NCBI GenBank assembly: GCA_024291935.2 | Contig: CM044306.1 | Span: 21,833,001-21,897,000, forward strand | Reading direction: 5' to 3' | Length of the DNA: 64,000 bases | Source: Okapia johnstoni | Lineage: Eukaryota > Chordata > Mammalia > Artiodactyla > Giraffidae | Shown here: one piece after another, positions 36,150 to 47,830 of the stretch | Layout: each line of letters starts with the position of its first letter | Position numbering within the stretch: position 1 is the first letter of the stretch | The notes under the pieces: model-generated | Database searches by the model: none | The model's input: only the letters and a program-made list of their open reading frames with translations | Told to the model about the DNA's origin: nothing | Position numbers and translations under genes: made by a program

Positions 36150-36335
36150 GTTGTTCAGTCACTCAGTCGCGTCCAACTCTTTGCGACTCCATGGACTGCA
36201 GCCTGGTTTCCCTGTCCTTCACCATCACCTGGAGCTTGCTCATACTCATTGAGTCGGTGATGCCATCCAGCCATCTCATCCTCTGCCGTCCCCTTCTCCT
36301 CCTGCCTTCAGTCTTTCCTAGCACCAGGGTCTTAT
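36150..36335 (-). mobile_element. BovB LINE 3' fragment, antisense
   Basis: TTGTTCAGTCACTCAGTCGC tail through GTCCCCTTCTCCTCCTGCC to AGCACCAGGGTCTT. The L1 words TCATCCCTT and TATCCCTGG flank it. Confidence 0.9.
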
Positions 36336-36929
36336 CCCTGGCAACCACTTATTTTTTGATCTCCATAGTTTTGCATTTTCTGGAATATTACATAGTTGGA
36401 ATTTCCTTAAACCTTACTATAGGAGGAGACATGCAGTGTGCCAAGCATTATGTTGGATATAGAAATAAACAGCACTCTTTGTCCTCAAGAAACTCAGTGA
36501 GTAGTAGAAAAGACTGACAGGAAAATAATCAATGTAAAGGTATAATGGAGGTTTGCCTAGAGCAAAGCTCATGTGTAGGACATTACAGCCAACTTTAGAG
36601 AGTTCAGAAGATGCTTCCAAGGAAATGAGACATGAGCTGAGTTATAAAGGGGTAAGTAGTGATCAACTGGATGTTGCAGGAGGGTAAGAAAGAAGAGCAT
36701 TTCAGATGAGATTATTGTTTCCTCTTTGTGGGCAGAGGCAAAGGGTTTTTGATTCAGGTATGCTACAAGATTTGAAGCTCAAGCTCTTTTGCATGATACA
36801 TAGTATTATAGTTTAGGATATTTTCCCCCTAAGGCTTGCCTGGCAAACAAACTCTTCTTTGTGATATTGTTTATATTGGAGAATTTACGAACTTTGCATA
36901 TACAGTCCATTAATAAATTGGATGCTGCC

Positions 36930-37134
36930 TGTCTCAAACTAGTAAAGTAATGCTCAAAATTCTCCAAGCCAGGCTTCAGCAATACGTGAACTGTGAACTT
37001 CCAGATGTTCAAGCTGGTTTTAGAAAAGGCAGAGAAACCACAGATCAAATTGCCAACATCTGCTGGATCATCGAAAAAGCAAGAGAGTTCCAGAAAAACA
37101 TCTATTTCTGTTTTATTGACTATGCCAAAGCCTT
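36930..37134 (+). mobile_element. BovB LINE RT fragment, sense (left half of split copy)
   Basis: Encodes MLKILQARLQQYVN, ELPDVQAGFRKGRE and FCFIDYAKAF, the last being RT motif A (F-I-D-Y-xKAFD). It stops at GCCAAAGCCTTTG, exactly where another BovB begins on the other strand, and its continuation is at 38937. Confidence 0.93.
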
Positions 37135-38936
37135 TGTGTTCAGTTCGGTTCAGTCGCTCAGTCGTGTCCGACTCTTTGCGACCCCATGAAGCGCAGCACG
37201 CCAGGCCTCCCTGTCCATCACCAACTCCTGGAGTTTACCCAAACCCATGTCCATCGAGTTGGTGATGTCATCCAACCATCTCATCCTCTGTCGTCCCCTT
37301 CTCCTCCTGCCCCCAGTCCTTCCCAGCATTAGGGTCTTTTCCAATGAGTCAGCTCTTCGCATGAGGTGGCCAAAGTATTGGAGTTTCAGCTTCAACATCA
37401 GTCCTTCCAGTGAACACCCAGGACTGATCTCCTTTAGGATGGACTGGTTGGATCTCCTTGCAATCCAAGGGACTCTCAAGAGTCTTCTCCAACACCACAG
37501 TTCAAAAGCATCAATTCTGCGGCGCTCAGCTTTCTTTACCATCCAACTCTCACATCCATACATGACCACTGGAGAAACTGTAGCCTTGACTAGACGGACC
37601 TTTATTGGCAAAGTAATGTCTCTGCTTTTAAATATGCTATCTAGGTTGGTCATAACCTTCCTTCCAAGGAGTAAGCGTCTTTTAATTTCATGGCTGCAAT
37701 CACCATCAGCAGTGATTCTGGAGCCCAAAAAATAAAGTCTGACACTGCTTCCACTGTTTCCCCATCTATTTCCCATGAAGTGATGGGACCAGATGCCATG
37801 ATCTTAGTTTTCTGAACGTTGAGCTTTAAGCCATCTTTTTCACTCTCCTCTTTCACTTTCATCAAGAGGCTCCTTAGTTCTTCTTCTTTCTGCCATAAGG
37901 GTGGTATCATTTGCATATCTGAGGTTATTGATATTTCTCCCAGCAGTCTATATTCCAGCTTGTGCTTCCTCTAGCCCAGCGTTTCTCATGATGTACTCTG
38001 CATATAAGTTAAATAAGCAGGGTGACAACATACAGCCTTGACGTACTCCTTTTCCTATTTGGAACCAGTCTGTTGTTCCATGTCCAGTTCTAACTGTTGC
38101 TTCCTGACCTGCATACAGGTTTCTCAAGAGGTAGGTCGGGTGGTCTGATATTGCCATCTCTTTCAGAATTTTCCACAGTTGATCGTGATCCACACAGTCA
38201 AAGGCTTTGGCATAGTCAATAAAGCAGAAATAGATGTTTTTCTGGAACTCGCTTGCTTTTTCAATGATCCAGCGGATGTTGGCAATTTGATCTCTGGTTC
38301 CTCTGCCTTTTCTAAAACCAGCTTGAACATCTGGAAGTTCATGGTTCACGTATTGCTGAAGCTTGGCTTGGAGAATTTTGAGCATTACTTTACTAGCATG
38401 TGAGATGAGTGCAATTGTGCGGTAGTTTGAGCATTCTTTGGCATTGGAACGAAAACTGACCTTTTCCAGTCCTGTGGCCACTGCTGAGTTTTCCAGATTT
38501 GCTGGCATATCGAGTGCAGCACTTTCACAGCATCATCTTTGAGGATTTGAAATAGCTCAACTGGAATTCCATCACCTCCACTAGCTTTGTTCATAGTGAT
38601 GCTTTCTAAGGCCTGCTTGACTTCACATTCCAGGATGTCTGGCTCTAGGTGAGTGATCACACCATCATGATTATCCAGATCGTGAAGATCTTTTTTGTAC
38701 AGTTCTTCTGTGTATTCTTGCCACCTCTTCTTAATATCTTCTGCTTCTGTTAGGTCCATACCATTTTTGTCCTTTATCGAGACCATCTTTGCATGAAATG
38801 TCCCCTTGGTATCTCTAATTTTCTTACGGAGATCTCGAGTCTTTCCCATTCTGTTGTTTTCCTTTTATTTCTTTGCACTGATGGCTGAGGAAGGCTTTCT
38901 TATCTCTCCTTGCTATTCTTTGGAACTCTGCGTTCA
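37135..38936 (-). mobile_element. BovB LINE, 1.8 kb, antisense, inserted into another BovB
   Basis: Tail at the left (TTCAGTCGCTCAGTCGTGTC), 5'-truncated near the end of the linker. Minus-strand frames at 38385-38849, 37948-38508, 37650-37916 and 37150-37776 carry in order DLTEAEDIKKRWQEYTEELY, FCFIDYAKAFDCVDH (motif A), GKGVRQGCMLSPCLFNLY (motif B) and the C-terminal [17 protein letters not shown] motif C (YADD) falls at a frame break. Not functional. Confidence 0.95.
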
Positions 38937-39107
38937 GATCACAATAAACTGTGGAAAATTCTGAAAGAGATGGGAATACCAGACCATCTGACCTGTCTCT
39001 TGAGAAACCTGTATGCAGGTCAGGAAGCAACAGTTAGAACTGGACATGGAACAACAGACTGGTTCCAAATAGGAAAAGGAGTACATCAAGGCTGTATATT
39101 GTCACCC
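38937..39107 (+). mobile_element. BovB LINE RT fragment, sense (right half of split copy)
   Basis: Picks up at ATCACAATAAACTGTGGAAA and encodes LWKILKEMGIPDHLTCLLRN, LYAGQEATVRTGHGTTDWFQ and GKGVHQGC, then ends at TTGTCACCCTG and joins a SINE fragment, so the 3' half (YADD onward) has been lost. Confidence 0.92.
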
Positions 39108-39168
39108 TGTCACCAGGTCTCTCACATTGTAGGCACATTCTTTACCAGCTGAGCTAGGAGGAAAGCCC
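39108..39168 (-). mobile_element. Bov-tA head fragment, antisense
   Basis: CATTCTTTACCAGCTGAGCT and AGGAAAGCCC are the complement of the tRNA-like head. Confidence 0.8.
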
Positions 39169-39724
39169 TAATATCTTGGTAGTGATGGACTATTAATAAG
39201 ATACATATTAGGCACATTGCCTTTGTGTAGGTTATTTATGTATGTGGACACAAAGCTGTTTGTCTTTTGAGACTGAGAGCCACATGACTATGTGAAGATA
39301 CTATTTTTTTTCAAGTTCTTTTTATCTTCCTATCATTACACATCCTAGTACATGAACTCCCACCAGGCTCAGCTTGATATTGTGCGGCCAGTTTTTAATA
39401 GCCCTAAAATCATGACTCTGTCAAGATCGAGGCCATCTTGAGGACAAAGGAGCATGAGTATCCTAGGAATATAACCCTAGAAGAAAACATTATTGGGAAA
39501 ATAATCTTTTAACAATCACTTTGTTTCCTGAGGTTTGTGTTTTCTGTGTGTTAATTGTGTTATTGTTCAAGGCTTGGATGCAAGAATTAGCTTGAAAAAT
39601 ACAAGATGACCCAACTAGACACATATAGCTGATACTGAGCCAGTGGTTATTGTTTGTATTTTTACTTCTTGCCACTCCTTTGAGTTTTAACATAGTTTTT
39701 ACTTCTTTTTTTCCTCTTTTTGTT
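39169..39724. other. Intron 2, no recognisable feature
   Basis: A 67-codon minus frame at 39490-39693 is not supported as coding. Confidence 0.5.
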
Positions 39725-41270
39725 TTTAAATTATTTTAGATTTACTGAAAAGATTCAGAAGTAGTTCAGAGAAATTCTGTAAAACTTTTACTTGGATTCC
39801 CCAATGTTAACCTTTGACCTTACTTATATTATTGTTTTCTTAACTCTTTGGGTTAAGTTGCAGACCCTGTTTTTTACCCAAGACTTCAGTGTGAATTTTC
39901 TAAAATCAAAGACTTTCTCATATATAAACACAGTAGAGTAATTGAAATTACCGTAATTTTGAAATGCACGTTGATGTGATACTATTATGTAGTCTATAGA
40001 CCTTATCCCTATTTTACTAGTTATCCTATCCATGATTCTATTTCTGTTCTTTGTAGTACAAGGCAAGAAAAAATATTTTTCTTTCTGATTCAAGTTGCAG
40101 TCCAGGATCACAGGTTGGATTTACTTGTCACGTCTCTTCACTTGGCTTTAATTTGAATAAGCCTTCAGTCTTTCATTGTCTTTCATAGCCAGTGGCAGTT
40201 TTGAAGATTCTTTACAGAATGTCCTTCATGTGTCCTTCATTGGCACAGTTTTGTAGGAATACCTCAGAAACGATGTAGTATCCTTCTCATTGTTCACGTG
40301 CTGTGCTGTGCTAATCGCTTCAGTCATGGCCAACTCTTTGTGACCCTATGGACTGTAGCCCGCCAGGCTCCTCTGTCCCTGGGATTCTCCAGGCAAGAAT
40401 GCTGAAGTGGATCGCCGTGCCCTCCTCCAGGGGATCCTTCTGGCCGAGGGATTGAGCCCACATCTCTTATGTCTCCTGCATTGGCAGGTGTGTTCTTTAC
40501 CACTAGCACCACCTGGGAGGCCCCCTCATTGTTCATATCATAAACATAAGATGTCTGTTTGTCCATTACTGTTGATGTTAACTTTGATCATCAGGTTAAG
40601 GTGGTATCTGCCAGATTTCTCTACTGTAATGTTACCATTTTTCCCTTTATCATTAGTAAGTGTCCTGTGGTGAAATACTTTGAGACTATGTGAATATCTT
40701 GTTTCTCATCAAACTTTAACTCAGTCAGTTAAAGTTTCTGTTTCTTGCTTGAAACAGTTATTACTGTGGTGGTTACCAAATGGTCATTCTCTAATTCCAT
40801 CATTACTTCTACATTTTACTAGTTGGAATTCTCTAAAGAAGAGTTTTCCCTTCTATCCCATTTTTTCCTGTCTTTAGTAACATCAGTATATACTCATGAT
40901 ACTGTTTTATTCACTGTGTGGTAATCCCATTTGGATTAGTCTTGTTTTCTGCTCAAAATGTTTCACATTTAGCCAGTGGGAGTCCCTTACGGTTATAGTC
41001 TATGTTCTTTGAATATGTCCCATCATTCTTTGACTATATCTTTGTTTTTCGGCACCAGATACTCTAGGATCTTGTACTTTTCCTGACCCGGTCCTGGGAT
41101 CAGACATTTTTGCAAGGAGCTCAGGGGATGATTTTTAGTGGAGAATGGTATTTAAAAACTAAGATCTCTACCCTAGCTATGTTTATTGCTACTGGACATC
41201 ATTGCTTGTAGATCTCCTCATCAGATGGAGCTAAGAAATATGTTTGGAGGTGGTTAGTGCATGAACACAA
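39725..41270 (-). mobile_element. Very old L1 3' region, antisense
   Basis: ATTTTAGATTTACTGAAAAG, CCCCAATGTTAACCTTTGAC, CATCAGGTTAAGGTGGTATC and AGTGGAGAATGGTATTTAAA follow the order of an ancient L1M 3' UTR. Split by a Bov-tA. Right end is approximate; diverged L1-like sequence may continue past 41400. Confidence 0.6.
40299..40524 (-). mobile_element. Bov-tA SINE, antisense, with target duplication
   Basis: Starts after CTCATTGTTCA (40288-40298) and ends CACCACCTGGGAGGCCCC, followed by CTCATTGTTCA again at about 40525-40535. Confidence 0.93.
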
Positions 41271-43531
41271 CTTTATGCAAGTTTATATCTGTATCTAAAT
41301 ATAGATGAATACGTCACTCCAAATCTTTGTTGTGACGAGACAAGAACCAAGGAGCATACACTCGCGTGACAGATAGATTAAACATGACAATTCTCCTACA
41401 TAACCAGTTTATACTAACACTTCCAATCCTCGTCTAGTACCTTCAGGCTCATTTTAGCTCTCCTTTCCAATTTATGGACATGATATGACTCTTCTACTCT
41501 AAGGGAGAAATATGACTCTGTCTACAATATAATTAGTTACTTACTCAGTCTTAGATTACACATGAAATAACCCATTACACTGTGAAAAATCTAATTAGAG
41601 TTCATTATTTATAATTTTTTGGTATGAGTTCGTTTGTTTTTGGTCTTTTGCCTGGTGATATACAGAAAATACAGAGTTCAAAAGTTACATTGGTTCTCTT
41701 TTTTTATATTACTCATTTAAAGTATTTCGGTTCATTTTATTCATCTCTGTGTATTCAATTTGGAGTTTTATTCAGTGTATTCATTTGTTTATTTTTAGCA
41801 GATAGGTAACTTGGCTGTCCCCAACCTACAAACTTTGTGTCCCATGTTGTAGGTGGCCCCTGAAATGCAAGTTCAGTTCTTCTAAATTGAGCAGCTTGGA
41901 GTGTTTCCACCACACGCAGTAGTCAGAGGTCTCTTGGGGGTTTGGACGAAATTTGTGCTCCCTCACCTCATTCTCTTTCCTTTCTCTCCTCACTTCCTGT
42001 TGCCTATGGTTGCTCCCAACTCTGCTGTTGATTCCCCTTCACAGATTTCTATTCAAGTTCTAAGAGCCCCAAGTACAACCTGTCCTCAGTATAAAACCCA
42101 TGAAAAAACCAAAACACCTGGAAAGTCGCTCGTTCCCTTTTCCGCTTTAATAACTGCCTGCATTTGTTCACTCTCTGTTGCTTTCAGATGGTTGTTTTTA
42201 TATTTTGTTCACAATTTGATGTTGTATCTAGAAAGTTAGTCCAGTGGAAACTTACTCAGCCATGACCAGAAGTAGAACCGAATTTTGTTTATTTCTGACT
42301 ATATAAAACAAACATGATCAGATAGATCTACAGGAGATATGTCCCTCCTTTCTGCCCCATCCCCATCCTTCTTTTTGAATCTTTAAAACGAGTTATGACT
42401 GAAGAATGATTCTTGACTTTGACTTCTTTTGAGTATTAGATCTCAAACTCAGGCAGATGCCATCTTTGACATTCATTTTTTGTTAGTGGGTATGGATTAA
42501 CCAAAAAATTCCTCTTCATCTAGAGATTTGAATTGTCAATTAATGAAAAAGCTTTACTGTTATTCACTGTTGTCATCTCTCTACCCTGGTGTATTTCAGT
42601 CCATGATCAGGGGGTTAAAAACATGAAGGTGTAGTTGTCTGCAGTTTGCTTTAAAAATATCTGAATTGCACATCTTTTATAAATGTTTTTGAAAATCATA
42701 AATTATCACCTTTATATAATATTCATAAGAATCACCTGGAGAGATTGGTTTTTCTGAATACTTTCTGAATACCTTCTCCAGGACCATGCACATCTTTTTT
42801 TTTTTTTTTCATATGGCAATAAGATCTACTTATAATTAGACCCTAACTTCTTCCACATTATATTTCAGAAACCTAGCCAGTCTTTTTGCTTGAATGGAAA
42901 AGATGAGGCCTACTTTGCTTAAACTTGGGTGGCCTAAATCTAGGCCAGTTTTTCAACAATCTCTTGATAAGAGATGGGGAAAGACTTTTATTGAAGCAGT
43001 CAAGCAGGATCCTTCAGTAGTAACAGACCCTTTCGTTCTCCCTCAGTTTTCTTATCTCTTTGATCATAATCATTTTGGTTATGGATAATAGGTATCCTCA
43101 AGAAGGAATTGTGTAAAGGGTTTCAGTGTAAAGTACCAAGCCTGAAGATGATGAAAAGCAGTATAATGTAGTTTTACTGTTCTTACCTGTCATATAAAAA
43201 TAGTATAATTTCACCTTGACTTATCCTACAAATGCATACGTAAAATTATAGTGATTTTTTTAGTTTAAATTAATGTTAACCATATTTGGAAGAATAAATG
43301 CTCTCTGTGAGCCTCTTCTTCACCATCCTCCAGCACCCAGTCACTGTAACTAAAACTCCAGCAGCTTATCCCATCAGTCCTTATATTTGGGTTTCTAAAG
43401 GTAGTTGTCTCTCCTGTCAACTACATAGGACAAGTAGAAGTCAGAAGTTATACTAAATAATAGCAGACATTTAGACAGACTGTGGAGTGGTTGAAGGGAT
43501 TTAAGCACAGAGGCTTATCACATCCATCTTA
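41271..43531. other. Intron 2, no supported gene
   Basis: Frames at 41901-42239 (112 codons) and 42894-43088 (64 codons, MEKMRPTLLKLGWPKSRP...) were read and resemble no family I know; no splice-flanked exon. A T18 run lies near 42795. Confidence 0.45.
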
Positions 43532-43829
43532 GGCTTCCCTGATAGCTCAGTTGGTAAAGAATCCGTCTTCAATGAAGGAGACCTCGGTTCTATTCCTGGG
43601 TCGGGAAGATCCCCTGGAGAAGGGATAGGCTACCCACTCTGGTATTCTTGGGTTTCCCTGGTGGCTCAGGTAGTAAAGAATCTGCCTGCAATGTGGGAGA
43701 CCTGGGTTTGATCCCTGGATTGGAAAGATCCCTTGGAGAAGGGAAAGGCTACCCACTCCAGTATTCTGGCCTGGAGAATTCCATAGGGTCACAAAGAGTC
43801 GGACAAGACTGAGTGACTTTAACTTTCAA
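43532..43829 (+). mobile_element. Tandem-headed Bov-tA SINE with long target duplication
   Basis: A Bov-tA head and partial body (to TCTGGTATTCTTG) is followed directly by a second full head and body ending GACTGAGTGACTTTAACTTT. Flanks AAGCACAGAGGCTTATCAC...(43503-43531) and AAGCACAGAAGCTTATCAC...(about 43829-43857) match over about 29 bp with two differences. Confidence 0.92.
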
Positions 43830-43857
43830 GCACAGAAGCTTATCACATCTATCTTAC

Positions 43858-44529
43858 TAGGAAGCCAGATCAGGACTGGAAAGTCCAAACTGTTGTTGCC
43901 ATAGAGGAGCACAGAGACTATATTTGGCTTCTTTCTCTCTTTTTATTGTAGCATAATGTCAAATCCAGGTGAAAAGCCAACTCAAGGGAATTTTGACATT
44001 AAGAACCCCAGACAGTACATTCTAAGAATGGAATTATGATTGTTGGGATATGTGCTTCAGAGAGTCTCCTAGGTCTACATTTGACCTCTTGCCTGAGGTT
44101 TCATGTCTTGTCTATTATGCTTTATTTTGTGGAGAACCTTTCTGTTGAAAGGTTACTAAACCTAGTCTAACTAGGATACATTATCTAAAATTTCTCTCCT
44201 GTGTCCCCGCCATGTGTAACATTATATTTATGCAAATTACTTAGGGATTACCAGTGATTTGGCAGAAATGGGATCTTGAGGAAGCTCCACAAAAAAGATA
44301 GTATATAGTGGATGACAGGGAAAAGCAGCAGCATTAAAGCAGTGTAAGAAGGTTTGTTGCATTAGGTAAACTTACTGTTTTAGGAATTGAGGTACCTAGA
44401 TTGATAGTATATATGTTTATTTGGGAATGGAGTTTGTAATCAGTATTTAAAAATATGGAAATTTTATTTTATTAAAGAGAGCCATCAGGGTTGTAGCAGG
44501 GTCACCTCAAGGGATCAAGAAAGGCATTC
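43858..44529. other. Intron 2, no recognisable feature
   Basis: No exon or transposon recognised. Confidence 0.5.
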
Positions 44530-44925
44530 TCACTTTCCATCTATGGACAGATGTAGAAAGTGTGGTATATGTACCCATTGAAATATTATTCAGCTTTTAA
44601 AAAGTAAAGCAGTAAGGCAGTAAGACAGCACGGATGAACCTTGAAGACATGAAATAAGAAGCCTGTAACAAAAAGGCAAATACTATATGATTCCACTCAT
44701 ATGAAGTATGTAGAGTAGTCAGATTCATAGAGAAACAAAGTGGAGTGGTGGTTGCCAGGAGCTGGGGGAGAGGGAAATGAGTCACTGTTCACCATGTCTA
44801 GAGTTTCAGTTTGGGGAAAAGGAGAAGTTCTTGAGATGGCTATGGTGGTGGTTGTCCAGCAGTGCGAATGTACTTCATACCATTGAACTGTGCATTTAAA
44901 AGTGGCTAACTATAAGTTTCATGTT
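44530..44925 (+). mobile_element. L1 3' end, sense, cut by BovB
   Basis: CATTGAAATATTATTCAGC, GGTTGCCAGGAGCTGGGGGA and CATTGAACTGTGCATTTAAA are L1 3' UTR. The last bases resume after the BovB at 45778-45805. Confidence 0.82.
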
Positions 44926-45765
44926 CAGTTCAGTTCAGTTCAATTCAGTCTCTCAGTCGTGTCCGACTCTTTGCGACCCCATGAACCACAGCACGCCAGG
45001 CCTCTCTGTCCATCACCAACTCCCGGAGTCTACCCAAACCCATGTCCATCAAGTCGGTGATGCCATCCAACCATCTCATCCTCTGTCGTCCCCTTTTCCT
45101 CCCGCTCCCAATCCTACCCAGCATTAGGGTCTTTTCCAATGAGTCAACCTTTCGCATGAGGTGGCCAAAGTATTGGAGTTTCAGCTTCAACATCAGACCT
45201 TCCAATGAATACCCAGGATTGATCTCTTTTAGGATGGATGGATTGGATCTCCTTGCAGTCCAAGGGACTCTCAGGAGTCTTCTCCAACACCACAGTTCAA
45301 AAGCATCAATTCTTCGGCGCTCAGCTTTCTTCACCATCCAACTCTCACATCCATACATTGCCGGGAGAAATATCAATAACCTCAGATATGCAGATGACAC
45401 CACCCTTATGGCAGAAAGTGAAGAAGAACTAAAGAGCCTGTTGATGAAAGTGAAAGAGGAGAGTGAAAAAGTTGGCTTCAAGCTCAACGTTCAGAAAACT
45501 AAGATCATGGCATCTAGTCCCATCACTTCATGGGAAATAGATGGGGAAACAGTAGAAACAGTGTCAGACTTTATTTTTTTGGGCTCCAGAATCACTGCTG
45601 ATGGTGATTGCAGCCATGAAATTAAAAGACGCTTACTCCTTGGAAGGAAGGTTATGGCCAACCTAGATAGCATATTTAAAAGCAGAGACATTACTTTGCC
45701 AACAAAAGTCCGTCTAGTCAAGGCTATGGTTTTTCCAGTGGTCATGTATGGATGTGAGAATTGTA
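44926..45765 (-). mobile_element. BovB LINE with inverted 5' part (twin-primed), antisense
   Basis: 44926-45357 is a minus-strand BovB 3' end running up to CTCACATCCATACA. 45358-45758 is plus-strand BovB starting GCCGGGAGAAATATCAATAA, with [20 protein letters not shown] (RT motif C, YADD) and [12 protein letters not shown] C-terminal sequence, ending CATGTATGGATGTGAG, the same element position where the first segment stops. A single 12-bp target duplication AAGTTTCATGTT flanks the pair (44914-44925 and 45766-45777). One insertion event with 5' inversion explains it. The 252-codon frame 45042-45800 is a chimera of antisense and sense BovB, not a gene. Confidence 0.95.
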
Positions 45766-45805
45766 AAGTTTCATGTTATGTATACCAAATTAAAAAATAG
45801 TTTTA

Positions 45806-46201
45806 AAAAACTTTATTTACGAAATGTACATAACTTTCTGTCTGCTGTAATTATTAACTCAGTTTATTCCAAGTTCTAAAATGTGATTGACAGCCTCTAA
45901 TCACCAAATAGTTTGTTCTATTACAGTAACTTGGAATAGAAAATGTAGCCTTCATCTCCACATTGATACTTCTTGACCTCCATTTTGTAACACTCCAGTA
46001 TCTCCAGCTATCTCAAGGAATATCATCTTTAAAGTACATGCTATATTGTACCTTTTGCCACCTGCAGAAGAGCTTCACTTGTTATTCAGATCAAAATGAC
46101 TTTTAAGGTATTCATGAGTAAGGAGACCTTGAAGCTCAAGTCCCAGGATGCTCTGACCTGTTTTTTATGGGTGGCTTATGGTATAGAGAGTTATCATTCT
46201 T
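45806..46201. other. Intron 2, no recognisable feature
   Basis: Unique-looking AT-rich sequence. Confidence 0.5.
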
Positions 46202-46421
46202 TGGTGGTGGTGGTGGTGGTTTATTTGCTAAGTCGTGTCTGACTCTTGCAACCACATGGACTGCAGCCCTCCAGGCTCCTCTGTCCATGGGATTCTCCAG
46301 GCAAGAATACTGGAGTGGGTTGCCATTTCCTTCTCCAGAGGATCTTTCCGACGCAGGAATCGAACCCGGGTCTCCTGCACTGCAGGCAGATTCTTTACCA
46401 ACTGAGCTATGAGGGAAGCCC
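46202..46421 (-). mobile_element. Bov-tA SINE, antisense, with target duplication
   Basis: Begins with a (GGT)6 run, then GCTAAGTCGTGTCTGACTC, ends GAGCTATGAGGGAAGCCC. TATCATTCTTT flanks it on both sides. Confidence 0.93.
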
Positions 46422-47029
46422 TATCATTCTTTAGGCAAGTTAATTATTTTAAATAATAATGCTTCAGTAATATTACTTAAACTCTATAAGAGAGTCTCTA
46501 CAATAATACTAAACCGTCTAAGACTGAGAAAAAATTTAGGTGGTGTTTCCTGACATTGATGTGTTAAATGAGTTTTACAATTTCCCAAATTGGAATTAAA
46601 TATATAGGGATTTAACATTTTACAGTTGCTAATTTTTAGGTGTTGCCAGTATTCTATTTTTTTCCCTGCATAACTGTAAAATTGTTATAAAGATAACCCT
46701 CCCCTAGCCTCTTTCTTTTGATAATCAGAGTGTGGAAATTGTTTTTTTTACTTTAAAAATATGTATTGGAAATATTTTATCATCCCTTGATGTGAATGAT
46801 TGAACTTGTACTTACACATAACATTATCAGGTAAAAGATGACTTTGTCCCCTATGTTTTATATGGGTAGTATTAATCTTTATAAATTGCTTCAGCTTTTT
46901 GTGTGATTATTTAAAGGACTTCTGTCTTTTTGTGCATGTGTTAACACAGCCAGTTATTTATAGGCAAAAATCAAGAGAAACTCCTTCATCATATAATGTA
47001 TAGTAAAATTTTTCTCCATCTCTTTTTAG
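46422..47029. other. Intron 2, last 600 bp before exon 3
   Basis: AT-rich with no repeat I can name; ends in the pyrimidine-rich acceptor of exon 3. Confidence 0.5.
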
Positions 47030-47084
47030 GATATTTTCTTTTCTGGATGTTGTTACCTTGTGTCGCTGTGCTCAGGTCTCCAGG
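47030..47084 (+). CDS. FBXL20: FBXL20 coding exon 3: core of the F-box
   Basis: A pyrimidine-rich acceptor (CTCTTTTTAG) precedes the exon and the donor is AGG|GTAAGA. It completes the split Arg codon and encodes IFSFLDVVTLCRCAQVSR, the middle helices of the F-box that contact SKP1. Exons 2 and 3 together total 117 nt, exactly 39 codons, so intron 3 is phase 0. The 16.7-kb intron before it is packed with BovB, L1 and SINE copies; the exon itself is free of repeats and intact. Confidence 0.96.
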
Positions 47085-47764
47085 GTAAGAATGGCTGACA
47101 TGATTAGAAGAGCATCCTTTCCTGACATTAATGATAATCAGCTTCTGTAGCAAAAGAACCATTTACTTCAGATGGTAGTTGTGTGTTATATTTCCAAGGA
47201 TGTTGTTGCACCCATGGCATACCTGAACCCATGTTAATTCTACAGTGGAACTCTACTATATATATTGTTTCTAACTTTAATTGTTTGAAACTCTTGACTA
47301 TTTCTATAATACGTGCAGAGAAAGCATCTTCAAGGAAAAAGCGTATTAAACATGCAAATTAAAAGATTTAAACTTTACTTAGAACTGTAATAATACAGTG
47401 TTTCATGTTTTCCAGTTACTTCATTTTATGTATATACATGGAAAGCTTTTGTTCTCTCCTGGTATTTTTTTCTCAAAGGGTTATAACTAGAATTTAATTT
47501 CTAAGAAATTATAGAGCAAACCAAATTCCTTTCTCAAAGTCAGTTTCTGCATTACTCTTACTTACCAACTTTTGACAATTGACATTACTGTGACAAAACA
47601 GTGAAATATCATAATCTTATTGTTGCCGCTAATACTAAGAATAGAATCTCTGTTGTGGGAAAATTACATTATGAACCATTCCTAGTCTCTTTTGTAATAT
47701 AGATATAAGTGAGTGAATACATATAATTACCACCATTTTATAAAATGGACAATGGCTTTTTGAT

Positions 47765-47830
47765 TGTTTAACAAATATTTATTGAGAACCTACTATGTGC
47801 CAGGTATAGTTGTAGGTGCTGAGTATGTAA
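47765..47830. repeat. Ancient MIR/L2-type remnant
   Basis: AACAAATATTTATTGAGAAC followed by CTACTATGTGCCAGG is a mammal-wide repeat motif. Confidence 0.65.

Larger units (their letters stand above)
35640..36425 (-). mobile_element. Old L1 3' region, antisense, with BovA and BovB insertions
   Basis: CAGTTTTAGGTTTACAGTGA, CCACCCCCATTATCAACATA and CCCTGGCAACCACTTATTTT are in L1 antisense order; interrupted at 35897 and 36150. Confidence 0.7.

Noticed and set aside
37150..38849. Minus-strand frames of 154-208 codons as genes
   Set aside because: BovB reverse transcriptase pieces with stops and frameshifts between them.
41901..42239. 112-codon frame beginning MFPPHAVVRGLLGV as a small gene
   Set aside because: No recognisable family, no splice-site or promoter context, in the middle of a large intron.
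42894..43088. 64-codon frame beginning MEKMRPTLLKLGW as a retrocopy
   Set aside because: Its protein-like composition is suggestive, but I could not match it to any gene and see no poly-A tail or target duplication.
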